In this document: positions 46,280-55,653 of the stretch, in pieces
Numbering within the stretch: the stretch's first letter is position 1
Layout: every line of letters begins with the position of its first letter
Assembly: GCA_003248935.1 (NCBI GenBank)
Contig: QFQF01000007.1
Span: 91,749-155,748, forward strand
DNA: 64,000 bases
Direction of reading: 5' to 3'
Source of the DNA: Sphingobium sp.
GTDB taxonomy: Bacteria; Pseudomonadota; Alphaproteobacteria; Sphingomonadales; Sphingomonadaceae
The notes under the pieces: generated by a model
Databases searched by the model: none
The model's input: only the letters and a program-made list of their open reading frames with translations
What the model was told of the DNA's origin: nothing
Program-made: the position numbers and the translations under genes

Positions 46280-47058
46280 GCGAGGCCCGCCTGATCTACG
46301 AGAAGCGCGGCAACCAGGCCCATGTGCGGTTCGACAATCCGGCCGCCCACAATGCGCTGACCGGCGCAATGTGGCATGACCTGCGCGACGCCGCGCGGGA
46401 CATCGCCACCGATCCCTCCATCCGCGTCGCGGTGTTTCGCGGCGTCGGCGGAAAGGCGTTCATTTCCGGCACCGACATCTCGAAGTTCGCCGATTATGAA
46501 ACCGGGCAGCAGGGCGTCGATTACGAGCGCGACATCGACGACTGCATGGGCGCGATCGACGCCATTCCCTGCACGACCATCGCCGTCGTCGAGGGCTGGG
46601 CCGTCGGCGGTGGCATCAACATCTCCTCCGCCTGCGATTTCCGCATCGCGACGCGCGACGCCCGCTTCGGATCGCCGATCGGGCGCACGATCGGCAATTG
46701 CCTGTCCGCCGCCAGCGTCGCGCGGATCGGCGCCGCCGTCGGCGTCCAGCGGGCCAAACGCATGGTGCTGCTGGGCGAGATGCTGACCGCGCAGGAACTG
46801 CTCGCCTGCGGATTTCTGCTGCGGATCGTCGAGCGCGAGGCGCTCGATGCGGAGGCTGATGCACTGGCGGAACGCGCGGCGGAGAACGCACCGCTCACCA
46901 CCCGCGCGACCAAGGAGATGATCCGGCGGATGACCTTCGACGCGCTGCCCGATGTCGAGGATTTGATCGGACAGGTTTACGGCAGCGCGGATTTCCGGCG
47001 CGGCGTGGCGGATTTCCTGGCCCGCACGAAGAAGGTGCCGGACTGGACCGGGGAATAG
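46276..47058 (+). CDS. Enoyl-CoA hydratase/isomerase-family protein
   Basis: A 260-residue crotonase-fold enzyme. AVFRGVGGKAFISGTDISKF forms the first oxyanion-hole strand and VEGWAVGGGINISSACDFRIAT the second. The usual acid/base Glu region reads GSPIGRTIGNCLSAASV, which lacks the typical GLIPGAGG, so activity may be isomerase, hydrolase or lyase rather than simple hydration. It overlaps the CoA-transferase gene as ATGA. It ends 7 bp from a convergent cytochrome gene, with a weak stem between. Confidence 0.85.
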   Translation: MSEARLIYEKRGNQAHVRFDNPAAHNALTGAMWHDLRDAARDIATDPSIRVAVFRGVGGKAFISGTDISKFADYETGQQGVDYERDIDDCMGAIDAIPCTTIAVVEGWAVGGGINISSACDFRIATRDARFGSPIGRTIGNCLSAASVARIGAAVGVQRAKRMVLLGEMLTAQELLACGFLLRIVEREALDAEADALAERAAENAPLTTRATKEMIRRMTFDALPDVEDLIGQVYGSADFRRGVADFLARTKKVPDWTGE

Positions 47059-47065
47059 CGGGCGC

Positions 47066-47509
47066 TTATTCCTCCGGCTTCTGCGCGACGATCCTGACAT
47101 TGGCCATCAGCGGCTGGCTGGGCGGCAAGGCCAGATCGCCCGCCGGAAACCCGTTCGTCTCGAACATGAAGGCCTCGATATCGGCCACCATCCGTCCGCC
47201 CAGACTGCCCGGCGCGTTCAGCGGCATCGTCGACTGGATGCGCCCGAACAGGTCGCCCGCCGACGTGTTGTTCCAGTTGTTGAGGAAGTTCGGGCCGGTC
47301 AGCGCCGGTGCCACGTCGATCCCGGCCAGCGTATCGCCATGGCATGCGGCACAGTTCTCGGCATAGGCCACCTTCCCGCGTGCCGCCTGCTCGGCGGTAT
47401 AGACACCGGTCCACACATTGCGTTCGGGCGCCTGCGCACGCGCGACGACGGCGCCGCCCAGAAGCAGCGCCGCGCCCGCCAGCCAGTATCCCCGTACAGC
47501 CTTGGTCAT
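47066..47509 (-). CDS. Exported c-type cytochrome (partner of PQQ-DH 2)
   Basis: A 147-residue protein with a signal peptide ending VVARAQA, a heme motif CAACH (Cys53, Cys56, His57) and a later Met (QSTMPLNAPGSL). It starts at the ATG in TGATG overlapping the PQQ-dehydrogenase stop, with GGAG upstream, so the two are made together. It is the last gene of a seven-gene minus-strand run and is a likely electron acceptor for the dehydrogenase. Confidence 0.85.
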   Translation of the reverse strand: MTKAVRGYWLAGAALLLGGAVVARAQAPERNVWTGVYTAEQAARGKVAYAENCAACHGDTLAGIDVAPALTGPNFLNNWNNTSAGDLFGRIQSTMPLNAPGSLGGRMVADIEAFMFETNGFPAGDLALPPSQPLMANVRIVAQKPEE

Positions 47510-49584
47510 CACGCCACTCCCGGAAGCCGGAACGCCACAAGTTCGGCGCTGTAGTTGCCGCCCCCGATCGCCACGACGATATACTGCCGTCCGTTCAGCA
47601 TATAGGTCATCGGCGATCCGCTCTGGGGCGCGGGCATGTAAACGGCCCCCTTCTCTTCCCCGGATGCCTTGTCATAGGCGCGCAGCATCGCGCCCCGGAT
47701 GCCATATTCGTTGGTGTAGAAGCCTGCCTCGCCGCAAACCACCAGCGTCTTCGTGCACAGCGGTCCCAGATTGCCGGCGCGCCCGGTGCGCGGAATCTTC
47801 AACCCCTTGAGCGCGGGGTGATTGCGGACATTATCGGGCGTCTCGCCATGCGCGACCTGCCACTTGAGGTCGCCCTTGCCAAGGTCGATCGCGGTGATGC
47901 GGCCATAAGGCGGTTTGAGCAGCGGCAGCCCCTGCACGGACAGGAAGCCGGGTGGAGGGCTCGCTCCCGCCTGACCGCCCGGTCGCGGAGCGGGCGGGGG
48001 TGGTCCAGCCATCGCCGCGCCCATCGCCACCTGCGGCCGTACCTCGATACCGGCGATGCCGTGCACCTGCGGAAATTCCGACACGGACGGGTCGTCGTTC
48101 GGGATGATGCCGATCACCGACGGCTGCGTCTTGGAATAGACGAAGACGGTGTGGCTTTCGGGATCGTAGCAGCCGCCGGGCCAGTTGGTTCCGCCCTGGA
48201 TACCGGGCGCAGAGATCGTACCCCACCGGCCGGGCTTGCTGACCACCGGCGGGGTATAGAGCGGCCCGATCTTGTACTGCTTCACCAGTTCGACCGCCTG
48301 CGCACGCAGCTCCGGCGTGAAGTCGATGAGGTCGTCGACGCTCACGCCCTGCACGTCATAGGCAGGCGGCTTCGTCGGAAAGGGCTGGGTCCTGGCATAC
48401 CATTCGCCCGGTACGTCGCCCGCCTCCACGCGGCGCTCGACGATCGGCCAGATCGGTTTCCCTGTGGTACGGTCAAGGACGTAGAGGAAGCATTGCTTTG
48501 TCGGCTGCGCCAGCGCCTTGACGGTCTTTCCGTTCACCGGGATGTCGCACAGGATCGGTGCACAGGGGATATCACGATCCCACAGGCCATGATGGACGAG
48601 CTGATAGTGCCACCGCCGCTCGCCGGTCTCCAGATCCAGCGCGACCAGCGATTCCCCGAACAGCGCGTTGCCGCGACGGAACATGCCCATCTCGTCCCCG
48701 GTGGGCAGCTCCACCGGCACATAGACCATGCCCAGTTCCTCGTCGGCGGACATCTCCGCCCAGACACCAGCATTGCCCGCCTCGTCCGCGTCACCGTTCA
48801 GCCAGCTGTCATAGCCATATTCCCCCTTCTTCGGGATGGTGTGGAATATCCATTTGCGCTTGCCGGTGCGCACGTCGAAGCCACGCACATAACCCTTCAC
48901 ATTCTTGCGGATGGACGGCACGTCGCCCGCCGTATGCGCCGCGCCGACGACCACGACGTCGCGCGCGATCAGCGGCGTCGCGTGCAGGCCGACATCGGCC
49001 GTTTCCGGGTCGATGTCCTGATCGAAATCCTTTTTCAGGTCGACGACGCCGTCGACGCCGAACGCGGGATCGGGAAGGCCGGTCGCGGCATCGAGCGAAA
49101 CGAGCTGATAGCCGATGGTGACGAACAGAATGCGTTCGCGCGTACCGTCGGTCCAGTAGGAGCAGCCATGGCCCGAAAGCTGGCGCGGGGAATTGAGCGC
49201 GCGCTGCCCCTCATCCTTGCGGTACATCCACAATAGCTCGCCGGTCGCCGCGTCGATCGCCACGCAGTCGCGGCGCGACCCGGCGGTCAGGAACAGCCGC
49301 CCCTTGATCAGCAGCGGGGTGGGCTCGAACTGATATTCCTTGCGCGCGCCCAGCACATCGGTCTTGAAGCTCCACGCGACCTGCAGATCGCCGAAATTCT
49401 CGGCATTGATCTGGTCGAGCGGCGAATAGCGCGTATTCGCCTGGTCGGCCGCATAATGGCGCCATTCCGTATCCGGCCCGCCAGGCGGCACCGCCGCCAG
49501 CGCACGTCGCACCGGATAGGTCCCGATGGTCGCGGCGACGGCAACCGTCCCTCCCAGCAGTCTGCGTCGGGTCAACTTGAACAT
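47509..49584 (-). CDS. PQQ-dependent dehydrogenase 2, Tat-exported
   Basis: A 691-residue quinoprotein dehydrogenase. It has a twin-arginine signal (MFKLTRRRLLGGTVAVAATIG), unlike dehydrogenase 1, and eight-bladed propeller repeats (CVAIDAATGELLWMYRKD, LVSLDAATGLPDPAFG). The start at MFKLTRRR gives a normal Tat leader. It probably oxidises an alcohol to aldehyde or acid in the periplasm. It is 52 bp after the aldehyde dehydrogenase and overlaps the cytochrome gene. A Pro/Gly-rich insert (PPPPAPRPGGQAGASPPPG) lies near residue 545. Confidence 0.88.
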   Translation of the reverse strand: MFKLTRRRLLGGTVAVAATIGTYPVRRALAAVPPGGPDTEWRHYAADQANTRYSPLDQINAENFGDLQVAWSFKTDVLGARKEYQFEPTPLLIKGRLFLTAGSRRDCVAIDAATGELLWMYRKDEGQRALNSPRQLSGHGCSYWTDGTRERILFVTIGYQLVSLDAATGLPDPAFGVDGVVDLKKDFDQDIDPETADVGLHATPLIARDVVVVGAAHTAGDVPSIRKNVKGYVRGFDVRTGKRKWIFHTIPKKGEYGYDSWLNGDADEAGNAGVWAEMSADEELGMVYVPVELPTGDEMGMFRRGNALFGESLVALDLETGERRWHYQLVHHGLWDRDIPCAPILCDIPVNGKTVKALAQPTKQCFLYVLDRTTGKPIWPIVERRVEAGDVPGEWYARTQPFPTKPPAYDVQGVSVDDLIDFTPELRAQAVELVKQYKIGPLYTPPVVSKPGRWGTISAPGIQGGTNWPGGCYDPESHTVFVYSKTQPSVIGIIPNDDPSVSEFPQVHGIAGIEVRPQVAMGAAMAGPPPPAPRPGGQAGASPPPGFLSVQGLPLLKPPYGRITAIDLGKGDLKWQVAHGETPDNVRNHPALKGLKIPRTGRAGNLGPLCTKTLVVCGEAGFYTNEYGIRGAMLRAYDKASGEEKGAVYMPAPQSGSPMTYMLNGRQYIVVAIGGGNYSAELVAFRLPGVA

Positions 49585-49636
49585 CGCGCTTGCGGCCCCT
49601 CTCTCTTGCTCTTTCACGCTGCAGGATATGTGCGGG

Positions 49637-51121
49637 TTACCAGCTCACCGCGATATATTTCGCCTCGCAATATTCAAGCAGGCCGTGATGCGATCCCTCC
49701 CGGCCGAGCCCGCTCTGCTTGACCCCGCCGAACGGCGCCGCCGCATCGGACACCAGGCCGCGATTGATCGCGACCATGCCCGCCTCGATCCGCTCGGCCA
49801 TCTGCAGGCCGCGCTTCAGGTCGTCGGTATAGACATAGGCGGCAAGGCCGTATTCGGTCGCATTGGCGAGTGCCACGGCCTCGTCCGGATCGTCGAACGG
49901 GATCACCGCGGCGACCGGGCCGAACACTTCCGTCGTCAGGATTTCCGAACCCGGCTGCACATTCGCGATCACCGACGGGGGATAGAAGAAGCCCGTGCCA
50001 GCTGGCGCCTTCCCACCCAGCTGCACCACCGCGCCGCGACCGACGGCATCCGCCACCAGATGCTCGATCTTGTCGATCGCCTCCCGGTTGATCATTGCGC
50101 CGCACTGGGTCGCGCCGTCGATGCCCGGGCCCATCTTCATCGCCCCCATACGCTCGACCAGCTTCGCGACGAACGCATCGTGGATACCGCGCTGGACATA
50201 GAAGCGGTTGGCGGCCGTGCATGCCTCACCCGCGTTGCGCATCTTGGCGACCATCGCGCCCTCGATCGCCTCGCCGATGTCCGCGTCGTCAAGAACAAGG
50301 AACGGCGCGTTGCCCCCCAGTTCCATCGACGAGCTGATGACCTGATCGGCCGCCTGACGCAGCAGGATGCGGCCGACCTCCGTGGAGCCGGTGAAGGACA
50401 GCTTCCGCACGCGCGGATCGTGCAGGATGTCGCCGCAGACCGGCCCCGGATCGCTGGTGTTGATGATGTTGACGACGCCAGCTGGCACGCCGGCCCGGCG
50501 CATGATCTCCGCGACGGCCAGCGCCGTCAGCGGTGTTTCCTCCGCAGGTTTGAGGATGCAGGTGCACCCGGCGGCCAGCGCCGGGGCGATCTTGCGCGTC
50601 GCCATCGCGGCGGGGAAGTTCCATGGCGTGATCAGCAGGGCGATGCCGATCGGCTGATACTGCACCATGATGCGGTTTGCGCCCGACGGCGACAGGGCCA
50701 ACTCGCCGTTGATCCGCACCGCCTCCTCCGCATACCAGCGGAAGAATTCGGCGGCATAGGCGACCTCGCCCCGCGCATCGGGCAGCGCCTTGCCGTTTTC
50801 GAGCGCGATCAGCTGTGCCAGCCACTCCTGCTCGGCCATCATCGCATGGAAGCAGGCGAGCAGTATCTCGGCCCGCTGGCGCGGCGGGGTCGCCGCCCAT
50901 TGCGGCGCGGCGGCGGCGGCGGCATCGACGGCGGCGATGCCCTCGGCCGGGCTCGCGTCCGCGACGGACGTCAGCACCGTTTCGGTCGCCGGGTTGAGGA
51001 TGTCGATCCGCTTGCCGCTCGCGGCAGGCACCCATGCGTCACCGATCAGCAGACCGGTGGGGATGGGAAACGGGCCGGTGTGGCCGTCGATGGTCGTGCA
51101 GGTGAAGCTGTCGGTCGTCAT
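49637..51121 (-). CDS. Aldehyde dehydrogenase, succinate-semialdehyde-dehydrogenase type
   Basis: A 494-residue aldehyde dehydrogenase. Catalytic residues are Glu in SMELGGNAPFLVLDDADIGEA and Cys in MRNAGEACTAANRF, and the end is PFGGVKQSGLGREGSHHGLLEY. This pattern matches the GabD-type (succinate or glutarate semialdehyde) group. It has no export signal, so it works in the cytoplasm, while the alcohol oxidations by PQQ enzymes are periplasmic. It sits between the Fe-alcohol dehydrogenase (20 bp) and PQQ dehydrogenase 2. Confidence 0.9.
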   Translation of the reverse strand: MTTDSFTCTTIDGHTGPFPIPTGLLIGDAWVPAASGKRIDILNPATETVLTSVADASPAEGIAAVDAAAAAAPQWAATPPRQRAEILLACFHAMMAEQEWLAQLIALENGKALPDARGEVAYAAEFFRWYAEEAVRINGELALSPSGANRIMVQYQPIGIALLITPWNFPAAMATRKIAPALAAGCTCILKPAEETPLTALAVAEIMRRAGVPAGVVNIINTSDPGPVCGDILHDPRVRKLSFTGSTEVGRILLRQAADQVISSSMELGGNAPFLVLDDADIGEAIEGAMVAKMRNAGEACTAANRFYVQRGIHDAFVAKLVERMGAMKMGPGIDGATQCGAMINREAIDKIEHLVADAVGRGAVVQLGGKAPAGTGFFYPPSVIANVQPGSEILTTEVFGPVAAVIPFDDPDEAVALANATEYGLAAYVYTDDLKRGLQMAERIEAGMVAINRGLVSDAAAPFGGVKQSGLGREGSHHGLLEYCEAKYIAVSW

Positions 51122-51141
51122 AGGGAGCCTTGTTTCAGGGA

Positions 51142-52377
51142 TCAGATGGTTCTCAGCGCCGCACGCTCACCCGAAAAGGCTGCGCGCGTGATGCTTTGCA
51201 TCGCCGAGAGATCGAGGGGACGGGGATTGTTCTTGACCAGCCGGGCGGCGTTCAGTGCATTTTCCGCCACGAAGTCCTGCTGGTCGGCCTTGAGGCCCAG
51301 CGCGGCAAGCGAGCGGGGAATGTCGACGCGCCCCAGAAGGTCCGCCACGGCGTCGATGAAGGCCTGCGACATTTCCGTGTCCTCCGCCTCGGGCAGGCCG
51401 ACGGTGCGCGCCAGTTCTGCGAAGGCGGGAATGCAGAAAGGCTGGTTGAACTGCATGACGAAAGGCAGCAGCGTCGCCACCCCGTCCCCGTGCGCGGTAT
51501 GGGTCAGGTTGCCGACCGGATATTGCAGCGCATGCGCAGCCGCCGTCCCTGCCGTGCCGAAGGCGCACCCGGCGGCCAGTGCCGCCAGCATCACCCCTTC
51601 GCGCGCCTCGATATCGCTGCCATCGCGATAGGCGCGTTCAAGGAACAGGAAGATGTTGGCGATCGCCAGTCGGGCGAAATGGTCGGACAGCACATTCTTG
51701 CCGACGAACACATGGTCCTGCGTCAGCATGGGGTCGGCGGGACGCGCAAGCGTTGTATAGGCCTCGACCGCATGGGTCAGCGCATCCGCCCCCGAACAGG
51801 CGGTGAGGCCCGGCGGGCAGGTGATCGTCAGCTCCGGATCGCAAATCGCGATCAGCGGGATCAGATAGGGGCTGGCGATGCCCACCTTCATGCCGCGCTC
51901 GTCGTCGGAAATGACCGCGACCGGCGTCACCTCCGATCCGGTCCCGGCCGTGGTCGGCATCGCGATCAGCGGCATGACCGGTCCTGGCACCGCGAACTCG
52001 CCATAATAGGACCGGATGTCGCCGCCATGGGTCAGCAGGACGGCGACGACCTTCGCCATGTCCATCGAACTACCGCCGCCGATCCCGACCACCAGATCGG
52101 GAGCAAAGTCGCGGACTTCCTCCACGCACGCCTCGATCGACCCGATCGGCAAGTCCGGGATCGTCCGGTCGAAGACATGGACCTCCAGACCGTTGGCGCG
52201 CAGGTCATCGACCATCGCATGGAATTCCGGCTGGACGCCCTGCCGCTCGTCGGTGCAGAGCAGGACGCGTTTGCCCCACTTGCTGGCGGCGGCGCCGAGC
52301 GCGTGCCGCTGCCCGCGCCCGAACAGGACGGAACGCGGCAGGCGAAGGGCGCCGAAGGCTTGGGGGGTGTCTGTCAC
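51142..52377 (-). CDS. Iron-containing alcohol dehydrogenase
   Basis: A 411-residue group III alcohol dehydrogenase. VVGIGGGSSMDMAKVVAVL binds NAD; the metal ligands are an Asp in the PELTITCPPGLTACSGADALTHAVEAY region and His residues in HALQYPVGNLTHTAHGDG. It should interconvert an alcohol and aldehyde in the cytoplasm; a maleylacetate-reductase-like role is possible. The start is GTG overlapping the cytochrome c stop as GTGA. Confidence 0.9.
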   Translation of the reverse strand: MTDTPQAFGALRLPRSVLFGRGQRHALGAAASKWGKRVLLCTDERQGVQPEFHAMVDDLRANGLEVHVFDRTIPDLPIGSIEACVEEVRDFAPDLVVGIGGGSSMDMAKVVAVLLTHGGDIRSYYGEFAVPGPVMPLIAMPTTAGTGSEVTPVAVISDDERGMKVGIASPYLIPLIAICDPELTITCPPGLTACSGADALTHAVEAYTTLARPADPMLTQDHVFVGKNVLSDHFARLAIANIFLFLERAYRDGSDIEAREGVMLAALAAGCAFGTAGTAAAHALQYPVGNLTHTAHGDGVATLLPFVMQFNQPFCIPAFAELARTVGLPEAEDTEMSQAFIDAVADLLGRVDIPRSLAALGLKADQQDFVAENALNAARLVKNNPRPLDLSAMQSITRAAFSGERAALRTI

Positions 52378-52808
52378 TTCTTGCTACCATCCGCGCTGAA
52401 TTGTTTCAGATAGGCGATCACGTCCGCGCGATCCTGCGGCGCGGCCATGCCCGGGAAGATCATCTTCGTACCCGGCACCAGCTTCGAGGGGCCCAGGAGC
52501 AGCGTGTCGATCCTGGCCTCGTCCCATGTGACGCCCGACGTCTTCATCGCGGGCGAATAGCGATAGCCTGCCTCGCTGCCCGCCGCGCGCCCGACCACGC
52601 CGTTCAGCGTCGGCCCGATCGACCGGGCCGGATTGGGGCCGACCTTGTGGCAGGCCGCACAGCGCGCGAACAGCTGCTGCCCGCGTGTCGCATCCCCCTT
52701 CGGCGGGGCCGCGGCGGCGTTCACCCATCCGGCGAGCGCCAGGGCGCCGACGCCCAGCCCCGCGAGCTTCAGCAGGGTATGGCGGTCGGTGGTCGGCTTC
52801 TCGCTCAT
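52374..52808 (-). CDS. Exported class I cytochrome c (c2-like)
   Basis: A 144-residue cytochrome with an N-terminal hydrophobic leader (LLKLAGLGVGALALAGWVNAA), a heme motif CAACH (Cys50, Cys53, His54) and the distal-Met region PGTKMIFPGMAAPQDRADVIAYL, a close match to mitochondrial-type cytochrome c2. It could carry electrons from the PQQ dehydrogenases to the terminal oxidase. It overlaps both the MFS gene upstream and the iron alcohol dehydrogenase downstream by four bases. Confidence 0.87.
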   Translation of the reverse strand: MSEKPTTDRHTLLKLAGLGVGALALAGWVNAAAAPPKGDATRGQQLFARCAACHKVGPNPARSIGPTLNGVVGRAAGSEAGYRYSPAMKTSGVTWDEARIDTLLLGPSKLVPGTKMIFPGMAAPQDRADVIAYLKQFSADGSKK

Positions 52809-54130
52809 GCCAGCGCCTCCCGCCCGTCGCGGAGCCTGCGCGAGGCGTCGATGCGCAGGAACAGCCCCGCGGCGATCACGCACAATATGGACAACACGGC
52901 GAACGCAGCGAACCAGCCGCTCATGGTGACGATATAGCCGGTGACGGCGGCGGCGATCGCCGCGCCGATATTGCCGAGCGTGTTCATGACGGCGGAGACC
53001 GAACCGGCATATTCGCCGCCGATGTCCAGCGTCACCGCCCAGGATACGCCGACCGTCAATTCAAGCCCGAACAGCGCGACGCAGAAGCACAGGATGCTCG
53101 GCACCGGATCGGCGATGGCTGCGGCCAACGGGATCATCGCCGCCGCCACCAGGAAGCCGATGACCGCGACGGACCGGCGCGCCATCTTCAATCCCGCGCC
53201 GCGCTTCACCAGCAGGTCGGATGCCCAGCCGCCGGTCAGGTCGCCGACGACACCGGCCATCAGCGGCAGGCTGGCGAACAGGCCCATCAGCGCAATGTCG
53301 AAACCGCGCGCGTCATGCAGATATTTGGGAAACCACGTCAGGAAGATGTTGATGCAATAGGCATAGCAGAAGTACATCGCCGACAGCACCCAGAGCTGCG
53401 GATTGGCGAGCAGATGCCGCCACGGCACGCTGACCCGCGCCCGGCCGGCGCCGAGCGCGCCCTCGATCATCTCCAGCTCCGCGGCGTTGACGGAGGGGTG
53501 CTCGCGCGGAGTGTCGCGATAATACCAGAACCACAAGGCGGCCCAGGCGATGCCGACGAGGGCAAAGGCCATGAAGGGCATGCGCCAGCCGAACTGGACG
53601 ATCAGCAGCGCGACGAAGACCGGCGTTACCGCCCCGCCCAGCCGCGCACCCGCGTGAGTGACGCCCTGCGCCCAGCCGCGTTCCGACGGCAGCATCCAGC
53701 GCGACAGCGACCGGGTCGCGATCGGGAACGCCCCCGCCTCTCCCATGCCGAACAGGAAGCGGCACACCATCATCGACCCCGCCGACCATGTGAGCGCCGT
53801 CGCAGCGGTGAAGGTCGACCACCAGAGTACCACGCCGGTCAGCGCCCGGCGCGGCCCGAACCGGTCGCCCAGCCAGCCGCCGGGAATCTGGAACAGCGCA
53901 TAGGCGATGGAGAAGGACGCGAAGATCCAGCCCATGGTCACCGGCGAGAAGCCATATTCCCGCTCGATCACCGGCGCCGCCGTCGCGATCACGACGCGGT
54001 CCATATAGGTGATCAGATAAGCGAGTACCGTCAGCCACAGGACGACGTGGCGTGCCCGCGTTGGGCGGACCGCCTCGGCTCCTGCGGCCACGGCATCACC
54101 CTGGCCTGCGACGGTCGCCTGACCGGTCAC
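52805..54130 (-). CDS. MFS transporter 2, ACS type
   Basis: A 441-residue 12-helix transporter. YMDRVVIATAAPVIEREYGFSP and GWLGDRFGPRRALTG are ACS-family signatures, close in type to the other MFS transporter of this block. It probably imports an organic anion made in the periplasm. The start is set at GTG 54130, where GGAGG lies 6 bp upstream and the codon overlaps the amidohydrolase stop (GTGA). Its stop overlaps the cytochrome c start. Confidence 0.87.
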   Translation of the reverse strand: MTGQATVAGQGDAVAAGAEAVRPTRARHVVLWLTVLAYLITYMDRVVIATAAPVIEREYGFSPVTMGWIFASFSIAYALFQIPGGWLGDRFGPRRALTGVVLWWSTFTAATALTWSAGSMMVCRFLFGMGEAGAFPIATRSLSRWMLPSERGWAQGVTHAGARLGGAVTPVFVALLIVQFGWRMPFMAFALVGIAWAALWFWYYRDTPREHPSVNAAELEMIEGALGAGRARVSVPWRHLLANPQLWVLSAMYFCYAYCINIFLTWFPKYLHDARGFDIALMGLFASLPLMAGVVGDLTGGWASDLLVKRGAGLKMARRSVAVIGFLVAAAMIPLAAAIADPVPSILCFCVALFGLELTVGVSWAVTLDIGGEYAGSVSAVMNTLGNIGAAIAAAVTGYIVTMSGWFAAFAVLSILCVIAAGLFLRIDASRRLRDGREALA

Positions 54131-55509
54131 GGACGTCCTCCGCACGCATCGGCGGCGCGGCCGGTACAGGTCTGCCAGATCGTCGGCACCTTGTTGCCGG
54201 AGATATAGACGGCGTCGATCGCGCGCGTGTTGCGAATGTCGGCGGTCGGGTCACGATCCAGCACCAGAATGTCGGCCCATTTGCCCGGCGCGATCGTGCC
54301 GATGTCCGTTGCGCCCATGAACTCGGCATTGGCGCTGGTGGCGGCGGTCAACGCCTGCATGGGCGTCACCCCGGCCTTGACCATCAGTTCCAGTTCCCAA
54401 TGCGCGAAATAGCCGGGAAACCGCGCGGTCGGGCCGCTGTCCGTACCCATGCCGTAACGGATGCCCGCTTTCACCTCACGCCCGAAATTGTCCATCGCCT
54501 GCTGCAGGGTCGGCGCATATTTGGGGAAGTTCGGGGCAGCCGCCAGCTTCGTTGCCCGTTCCGGACTGCCCAGTTCCTTCAACACTTCGGGCGTCACTCC
54601 GCGGGCGAAGAACGGATCATCGAGGAACGGCAGCGTCCTGTAGGTGAAGGACGCCTCGCGGCTCAGCGTCGCCGCCATCTGCCAGACGCCCTTCGCCTTC
54701 ATCGCGCCCAGCAGGGCATCGTCGACGGCGCGATCGCGCACCGAATGGGCGAAGGCGTCCACGCCCTCCCGCGTCAGCTCCGCGGCATTGTCGTAATAGA
54801 AGATGTGGGCGACGGTTTTCTTTCCGTCCTTGTGCGCCCCGTCGATCACCGCGCCGCTGATCTCCGGCGGCATGCGCTCGTGCAGCATGCCGAATTCATC
54901 GTCGACCCACAGCTTGATGAGGTCGGCGCCCTTGGCGGACTCCGCGTCGACCATCGCCCGCGCCTCTTCCGGCGTGCCGACCGACTGGTCGAGGCCGGGG
55001 ACACCGCCATAGCTGCCTTGGAACACCACGCCCTGGCCGACGGTATAGACCCGCGCCATTGCCGTACGGCCCTTGCGCAACTGCTGGATCGGGAAGATCA
55101 GATCCTGCTCGGTGCCCAGCGTCTGGACGGTAGTGACGCCATAGGCCGCGTATATCCGCAGCTGTTTCTCCACATTGTCGGGCGTCTGATATTTGAGGTT
55201 CTGGTTGATGCCGTCGACCAGTCCCAGATGGACGTGACTGTCGATCAGACCGGGCATCAGATATTTGCCCTTCAGCTTTTCAACCTTCGCCCCGGCAGGC
55301 ACTTTCAGCTTTGCAGAAGGGCCGACCCAGCTGATCCGGCCGTCCGTCATGACGAGTGCCTGATTGGCAGCCGGCGCCTTTCCTGTTCCGTCGATCAGCG
55401 TGAAGTCCCGCAGCACCGTTGTTTCCGCAACCGCCGCCGCCGGAAGTCCGGCAAGCATCGCAAGCGTCAGGCCGACAACTGAAAATCCGGCTTTTTTGGC
55501 AGACCGCAT
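54127..55509 (-). CDS. Exported metal-dependent amidohydrolase
   Basis: A 460-residue amidohydrolase-superfamily enzyme with a signal peptide (AGFSVVGLTLAMLAGLPAAAVAE). The first metal motif is LMPGLIDSHVHLG; a carboxylated-Lys candidate lies in ADLIKLWVDDE; later His and Asp residues are in VAHIFYY and YGMGTDSGP. Known relatives cleave amide, ester or cyclic bonds in the periplasm. ATG 55509 is preferred as GGAGAGG is 6 bp away. It is the first gene of the seven-gene operon; operator E lies 22 bp upstream. Confidence 0.87.
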   Translation of the reverse strand: MRSAKKAGFSVVGLTLAMLAGLPAAAVAETTVLRDFTLIDGTGKAPAANQALVMTDGRISWVGPSAKLKVPAGAKVEKLKGKYLMPGLIDSHVHLGLVDGINQNLKYQTPDNVEKQLRIYAAYGVTTVQTLGTEQDLIFPIQQLRKGRTAMARVYTVGQGVVFQGSYGGVPGLDQSVGTPEEARAMVDAESAKGADLIKLWVDDEFGMLHERMPPEISGAVIDGAHKDGKKTVAHIFYYDNAAELTREGVDAFAHSVRDRAVDDALLGAMKAKGVWQMAATLSREASFTYRTLPFLDDPFFARGVTPEVLKELGSPERATKLAAAPNFPKYAPTLQQAMDNFGREVKAGIRYGMGTDSGPTARFPGYFAHWELELMVKAGVTPMQALTAATSANAEFMGATDIGTIAPGKWADILVLDRDPTADIRNTRAIDAVYISGNKVPTIWQTCTGRAADACGGRP

Positions 55510-55530
55510 ACCCATCCTCTCCAGACCTGT

Positions 55531-55547
55531 TTCATATCATATATGAT
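55531..55547. promoter_or_regulatory. GntR operator site E (amidohydrolase operon promoter)
   Basis: TTCATAT-CAT-ATATGAT fits the consensus with one outer mismatched pair. It is 22 bp upstream of the amidohydrolase start codon, so it could control the whole seven-gene operon down to 47066. The 144-bp gap from here to the GntR gene holds nothing else I can support. Confidence 0.7.
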
Positions 55548-55653
55548 CCGGTTCGAATGTCGTAGGTGGTGGGGACTGGCGCGTCAAGTGACTTTCCGTG
55601 TCACCCGAAACTCCGCCAATCCCGTTGCGGCACTCCCCTTCCGGAGTCCGAAG

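Noticed and set aside
47050..47075. Weak stem GGAATA / TATTCC between the enoyl-CoA hydratase and the convergent cytochrome gene.
   Set aside because: Six base pairs with a bulge and overlapping both stop codons; too weak to call as a terminator.
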